Shown: positions 5,239-8,463 of the stretch, piece by piece
Layout: each line of letters begins with the position of its first letter
Numbering within the stretch: the first letter of the stretch is position 1
Source: Leptospiraceae bacterium
Lineage (GTDB): Bacteria; Spirochaetota; Leptospiria; Turneriellales; Turneriellaceae
DNA length: 8,463 nt
Direction of reading: 5' to 3'
NCBI GenBank assembly: GCA_016788945.1
Contig: JAEUSA010000218.1
Location: 1-8,463, forward strand
Notes under the pieces: generated by a model
Seen by the model: the letters and a program-made list of their open reading frames with translations, nothing else
What the model was told of the DNA's origin: nothing
Database searches by the model: none
Position numbers and translations under genes: made by a program

Positions 5239-7518
5239 ATGAAGCCTACTCTGACCGGCGCTGCCCTGCTCACTGGTCTCACGCTGTATCTTGCCGGTCT
5301 CGGTGCACAAACCGGCATTGTTGTCACACCGGACAAAGAAGCACAGCTGATGAACCTCGGTGGCATCAACTCACCTTACAGTGAATACACACCCTTCATT
5401 ACTGCCGATGAACACTATCTGTATTTTCAATCAAACAGACCCGATGGAGCTAATAACGAAGACGGCAATTTCGACCTCTGGTATGCGGAGAACGAAGTAA
5501 CAGAAGGCGCACCGAAATTCAAGCCACCGGTCAATGTTGGTCTACCCGTGAATTCCGCTTATTTCGACGGGCATCCGACTTTGCGTAAGCTACCGACAGG
5601 CGATTACGAAATGTATTTCACTTCTTTCGGGCTCGATGATCGACCGGGGCCTGAGCTGACCAATCTGTACTACACCATCTACAAAGACGGAAAATGGTCG
5701 GTACCCGAACCCGTCGTGGAAATCAACACCGATTTCCATGACCGCATGCCGTCGATCTCGCAAGATGGGCACTATCTTTATTTCAGTTCTGACAGGCCGG
5801 GCGGCTTCGGACGCGACGATATCTGGATTTCAGAATATGATTATGCGGCGAAGCGCTGGGGCAAACCTTACAACGCAGGCCGTACGATTAACACACCGGC
5901 TTCAGAGGTGACGCCGGCGATTCACTCAGACAATATCACACTGTACTTTTCTTCTGACCGCAGCGGCGGCGTCGGTGGCTACGATATTTATGTGACGCAG
6001 AAACTGCAAAACATGCCCAGCGGCGCGATGAGCGGCGGTGATACCGAATCGATCTGGAAAAAGCCAGCTAACCTCGGCAAACCTTACAACTCGGAAAATG
6101 ACGACGAATATCCGACTGTAATCCGCAGCGGCAACTATATGTACTTTGCGTCGAACCGCCAGAACGGACAGGGCAGTTTTGATATTTACCGCGCCAAAGT
6201 ACCCCCGTTTGCCAAACCCGAAGTGGTCATCACACTCAAGGGCCGCGTGAAAGAGAAATTCAGCGAAAAAGGCATCGAAGCAAATATTCGTATCAGCGAT
6301 GTTGAAGGTGAACGCAATTTTGCCACGCACCAGCCAGAGGGTCTCTACAGCGCCGATCTGATCAATAAAAAACAATACAAGATGACGGTGTCGGCACCAG
6401 GATACCAGACAATCGAATACATCGCCGACTTGCGCGACATCCATACGCCAATTACGATCCAGAAAGATTTTGAAATGGAACGCGTCGTGACGATGCCGAA
6501 AGAAATCGTCGTCAATATTGAATTTGTAAACGAAAAGGGCAAGCAGCTAAAACCCAATGCCACGTATCGGTTAACGCCCGATATTCCCGACGACACCATA
6601 CTGCCGTTCAAACGCAATCTCGGCCAAGTGCGTATTCCTGCATTATCTAAATACAAGAAGCCCGATGATGCACTCGCGGCGTTCGAGCGCATGCAGCTCA
6701 GCGTGAAAGCGACGAAAAAAGGCTACGCCGACGTAGCCGAGAGCAAACCTGTGGTAGAACTGATGCGCGGTTCGGCAGGTGAACTCAAAGGTACGATCGA
6801 CTGGAAGATCGTGATGAAAGATGCCGAGAGCGGCAAACCTGAAGTCGAAATTGTGGATTGCGATAAGAGCAAGGGCTGCATTGCCATTGCGTATTTTTCG
6901 ACTAACGTCGCCAACAGGCTCAATAACGAAAAGGCGTCGGGTCTGAAAAAGGTCGTTGAACTGTGGAATAAACAGCCGCATAAGTATGTGTATGTTTACG
7001 GCCACGCCGACAGCCGGGGCACGACGGCGCACAATATGAAGCTTTCGCGCGCACGCGCGGCATTCGTCAAACGGCGCCTGATTCAGTATGGCATTCCGGC
7101 TGAGATGATTATCACGAAGGGTTACGGCGAAACGCAACCCGCGGCTAAGGACGATAGCGCTGAAGGTCGTCGCAAAAACCGCCGCGCAGAAATATACTTC
7201 GATGCCACCAAACGCGCCGGTGACCCCGACGAAGCGGCTGAAGAGGCCGAAAAACCTGCACCGAAAAAGAAACCGGCAAAAAAGGCCGCGGCAAAACCGG
7301 CGAAGAAAAAGCCATTACCCCCCGAAGAGGTAGAGCCAACTGCGAAACCCGAAGCCGCTAAACCCACGCCAAAGCCCGAGACTAAACCTGAAGAAAAGCC
7401 GGCGGCGGTAAAACCAGCGGCAAAACCGGGTGTCGTCGATGAAAAACCTTTTAGCGAGCCTACCAAACCTGCGGTACCGACAACAGCACCGCCCAACACA
7501 GAAATTAAGGTTCAGTAA
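5239..7518 (+). CDS. Exported beta-propeller (PD40) / OmpA-domain envelope protein
   Basis: The 759-residue product probably anchors an envelope assembly to peptidoglycan. It begins with a signal peptide (about 1-23, likely cut after LGA); no lipobox Cys is present. WD40-like PD40 repeats follow (about 45-320), with recurring motifs such as YLYFQSNRP, YLYFSSDRPGG, LYFSSDRSGG and YMYFASNRQNG, each ending in D-I/L-W/Y. A carboxypeptidase-regulatory-like beta domain (about 330-415) and a further beta-rich stretch come next. The OmpA C-terminal domain spans about 550-657, with GHADSRG (Asp591), NMKLSRARA (Arg606), GYGETQPA and KNRRAEI, the residues expected to hold diaminopimelate. The last hundred residues are a Lys/Pro/Ala/Glu tail. 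Only two cysteines exist in the mature protein (541 and 547), just before the OmpA domain, and could form a disulphide. The domain order recalls Bacteroidota PorE, but orthology is not shown. Confidence 0.92.
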   Translation: MKPTLTGAALLTGLTLYLAGLGAQTGIVVTPDKEAQLMNLGGINSPYSEYTPFITADEHYLYFQSNRPDGANNEDGNFDLWYAENEVTEGAPKFKPPVNVGLPVNSAYFDGHPTLRKLPTGDYEMYFTSFGLDDRPGPELTNLYYTIYKDGKWSVPEPVVEINTDFHDRMPSISQDGHYLYFSSDRPGGFGRDDIWISEYDYAAKRWGKPYNAGRTINTPASEVTPAIHSDNITLYFSSDRSGGVGGYDIYVTQKLQNMPSGAMSGGDTESIWKKPANLGKPYNSENDDEYPTVIRSGNYMYFASNRQNGQGSFDIYRAKVPPFAKPEVVITLKGRVKEKFSEKGIEANIRISDVEGERNFATHQPEGLYSADLINKKQYKMTVSAPGYQTIEYIADLRDIHTPITIQKDFEMERVVTMPKEIVVNIEFVNEKGKQLKPNATYRLTPDIPDDTILPFKRNLGQVRIPALSKYKKPDDALAAFERMQLSVKATKKGYADVAESKPVVELMRGSAGELKGTIDWKIVMKDAESGKPEVEIVDCDKSKGCIAIAYFSTNVANRLNNEKASGLKKVVELWNKQPHKYVYVYGHADSRGTTAHNMKLSRARAAFVKRRLIQYGIPAEMIITKGYGETQPAAKDDSAEGRRKNRRAEIYFDATKRAGDPDEAAEEAEKPAPKKKPAKKAAAKPAKKKPLPPEEVEPTAKPEAAKPTPKPETKPEEKPAAVKPAAKPGVVDEKPFSEPTKPAVPTTAPPNTEIKVQ
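7240..7434 (+). repeat. Low-complexity Lys/Pro/Ala/Glu-coding tract
   Basis: The 3' end of the OmpA-like gene is made of degenerate repeats of AAACC, AAACCGGC and GAAG-type codons. They encode KPAxK, KPEAAKP and KPEEKP-like units just after the OmpA domain. Similar proline/lysine tracts act as extended linkers or cell-wall-spanning segments in other envelope proteins. The repeat could vary in length between strains. Confidence 0.75.
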
Positions 7519-7522
7519 GCTC

Positions 7523-7918
7523 TTGGCCGAGGAACAACCGCAAGAAGATTACCAGCTGGTGACCCAGCACATGGTGATGTCGGAGCATCTGAATCCGAAT
7601 CACCACATCTTCGGCGGTCAGCTACTCGCCTGGCTCGATACCGACGTCTATCTCTATTGCAGCAATAAGCTGCGCTACAAGTCGATGGTTACCGTCAGTA
7701 TGAACAATGTCTACTTCAAGGCGCCCGGCTACCTCGGGGATATTATTCAGATTTATGCGCGATTAAAACATATCGGTCGCAGCAGCGCGACCGCCGAAGG
7801 CAAAGCAATCGCTTATGATCCCGAAAAGCAGACGTCGCGCGAGATTATTGCCTGCGAAGTGACGTACGTCGCCGTGGGGCCCAACGGTAAGCCCGTGCGT
7901 ATCTTCGAGCGGAAATAA
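7523..7918 (+). CDS. Acyl-CoA thioesterase, hotdog fold (YciA/BACH-like)
   Basis: Predicted cytoplasmic acyl-CoA hydrolase. With the TTG start at 7523 it has 131 residues, like YciA (about 130). It shows the hotdog signature LNPNHHIFGGQLLAWLD (23-39), with Gly31-Gly32 at the helix start and Asp39 in the likely catalytic position. MNNVYFKAPGYLGDIIQIYARL comes next, then RSSATAEGKA and a closing beta strand EIIACEVTYVAV. The frame is open further upstream (GTG 7430, ATG 7439), but those starts would overlap the OmpA-like gene by 80-89 bases and add residues unlike the family. TTG 7523 lies four bases after that gene's stop, with AAGG (7507-7510) upstream at a rather long spacing; ATG 7571 would cut into the fold. 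It is last in the + strand run and faces a convergent gene 29 bases away. Confidence 0.88.
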   Translation: MAEEQPQEDYQLVTQHMVMSEHLNPNHHIFGGQLLAWLDTDVYLYCSNKLRYKSMVTVSMNNVYFKAPGYLGDIIQIYARLKHIGRSSATAEGKAIAYDPEKQTSREIIACEVTYVAVGPNGKPVRIFERK

Positions 7919-7947
7919 CCCTTAATCGGGCTGGTAAACCGCGTAAA

Positions 7948-8463
7948 TTACTTCTTTTCTGATAAGACCGCGATCAGGCCGGGTACGGTTTCACCCGCAG
8001 GCAGTTTCTGGTGGATTTTTTCCAGAATCGCCGCAAGCAAGAACTTGCCTTTTTTTGTCGCGCCAAGTTTGCCGAGCAATTCGGCAAAATCTGCATGAGA
8101 CAACTCCATCGCGCTGAAAGCATCTTGAGATACCATCACAAACTGACCGCCCGCCTGCATGCGATGCTCTGATACCATCGTATATTCTGAACCAAATTGT
8201 TCACTGCCAAGGTGTATCTCACTGCACTGAGCATCGGAACCAATTTCAAACAGATGGACACCACCCGCGCGAAAGATATCCATATTGTGTTCGGCCTCAT
8301 CGAGCCGCGCGAAAAATAACCCCGGAACGTATTCGCTCGCAGCGAATAGCGCCATCCACAGATTGCGCGCCATCTCGTCAGAAGGCATGCCGGCTTTCGC
8401 CAGCGCATGGAAACGTTCTTGCAGGCGGTGTTTCACAATCAGCGCTTCGATGGCATCCGAGTC
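7948..8463 (-). CDS. C-terminal part of a SpoIIE/PP2C-like domain protein, metal motifs degenerate (5' end outside window)
   Basis: The frame is open to the window edge, so the GTG at 8436 is probably internal; 171 residues are visible. They resemble the C-terminal half of a SpoIIE-type serine phosphatase domain. An N-terminal helix (ARNLWMALFAASEY) leads to a strand pair (LFFARLDEAEHNMDIFRAGG) where the family has its NAGH motif. A short linker with HLGSEQFG follows, where the family often has LG, then QAGGQFVMVSQDAFSAME, where the family has GD...TDGxxE. The ending GETVPGLIAVLSEKK stands where the family has DDxTLLV. One Asp (8122-8124) remains in the TDG-like position, but the terminal DD is replaced by TVPG. 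This fit is from memory of the fold, so the function is tentative; the protein may be a non-catalytic relative. It converges on the thioesterase gene and no clear terminator is visible between them. Confidence 0.6.
   Translation of the reverse strand, partial: DSDAIEALIVKHRLQERFHALAKAGMPSDEMARNLWMALFAASEYVPGLFFARLDEAEHNMDIFRAGGVHLFEIGSDAQCSEIHLGSEQFGSEYTMVSEHRMQAGGQFVMVSQDAFSAMELSHADFAELLGKLGATKKGKFLLAAILEKIHQKLPAGETVPGLIAVLSEKK

Noticed and set aside
5926..6444. Long minus-strand frame opposite the propeller-to-CRD region
   Set aside because: It lies wholly within the well-supported OmpA-like gene, has no family motif and resembles an antisense shadow.
7122..7499. Minus-strand 125-codon frame rich in Gly, Ala, Ser and Phe opposite the charged tail
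   Set aside because: It is the antisense reflection of the Lys/Pro/Ala/Glu repeats; no ribosome site and no recognisable domain.
7919..7947. Possible terminator in the convergent gap after the thioesterase
   Set aside because: Only a 3-bp CCC/GGG pairing is available, with an interrupted TTATTT on the minus strand; too weak to call.
1..8463. Defence system, CRISPR array, phage or insertion sequence
   Set aside because: No direct-repeat array, transposase, integrase, nuclease-toxin pair or tRNA-flanked boundary is visible; the PIN domain belongs to the YacL-type membrane family and has no antitoxin partner next to it.

Overview
The window looks like a moderate-GC (a little above 50% by eye) Gram-negative chromosome. 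My best guess is a spirochaete of the Leptospiraceae (Turneriella-like). That rests on a CarD-family regulator next to a membrane PIN-TRAM protein and IspD, a beta-propeller/OmpA envelope protein, and a SpoIIE-like phosphatase relative. It is inference from gene content, not a database result.

Region 1 (1-2853, + strand) is the end of a surface-polysaccharide operon. It holds the C-terminal catalytic half of a polyprenyl-phosphate sugar-1-phosphate transferase (WbaP type), a GT2 glycosyltransferase with rhamnosyltransferase-like motifs, and an O-antigen ligase/polymerase-family membrane protein. The genes overlap or nearly touch (14-base overlap, then 2 bases), so they are probably translationally coupled. 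A rho-independent terminator at 2881-2905 closes the unit.

Region 2 (2906-5193, + strand) is a housekeeping cluster: CarD-family RNA polymerase-binding regulator, YacL-like membrane PIN-TRAM protein and IspD of the MEP isoprenoid pathway. Two RNA-level structures stand out. One is an 11-bp imperfect hairpin between carD and the PIN-TRAM gene. The other is an 18-bp perfect inverted repeat with an AAA loop that contains the ispD start codon. The second is the most unusual feature in the window and suggests controlled translation or processing at the PIN-TRAM/ispD junction.

Region 3 (5239-7918, + strand) has a large exported protein (beta-propeller repeats, a carboxypeptidase-regulatory-like fold, an OmpA peptidoglycan-binding domain and a Lys/Pro/Ala/Glu tail). 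A small hotdog-fold acyl-CoA thioesterase follows and most likely starts at a TTG. No terminator is visible between ispD and these genes.

Region 4 (7948-8463, - strand) is the C-terminal part of a convergent gene that resembles a SpoIIE/PP2C phosphatase domain with degenerate metal-binding motifs; it runs off the window.

Functionally the window is centred on the envelope. IspD supplies isoprenoid precursors that ultimately make undecaprenyl phosphate, the carrier used by the sugar-phosphate transferase, and the OmpA-like protein ties the outer envelope to peptidoglycan. No gap between genes exceeds about 135 bases. I saw no tRNA, rRNA, CRISPR array or mobile element. No wholly new multi-gene system is evident.
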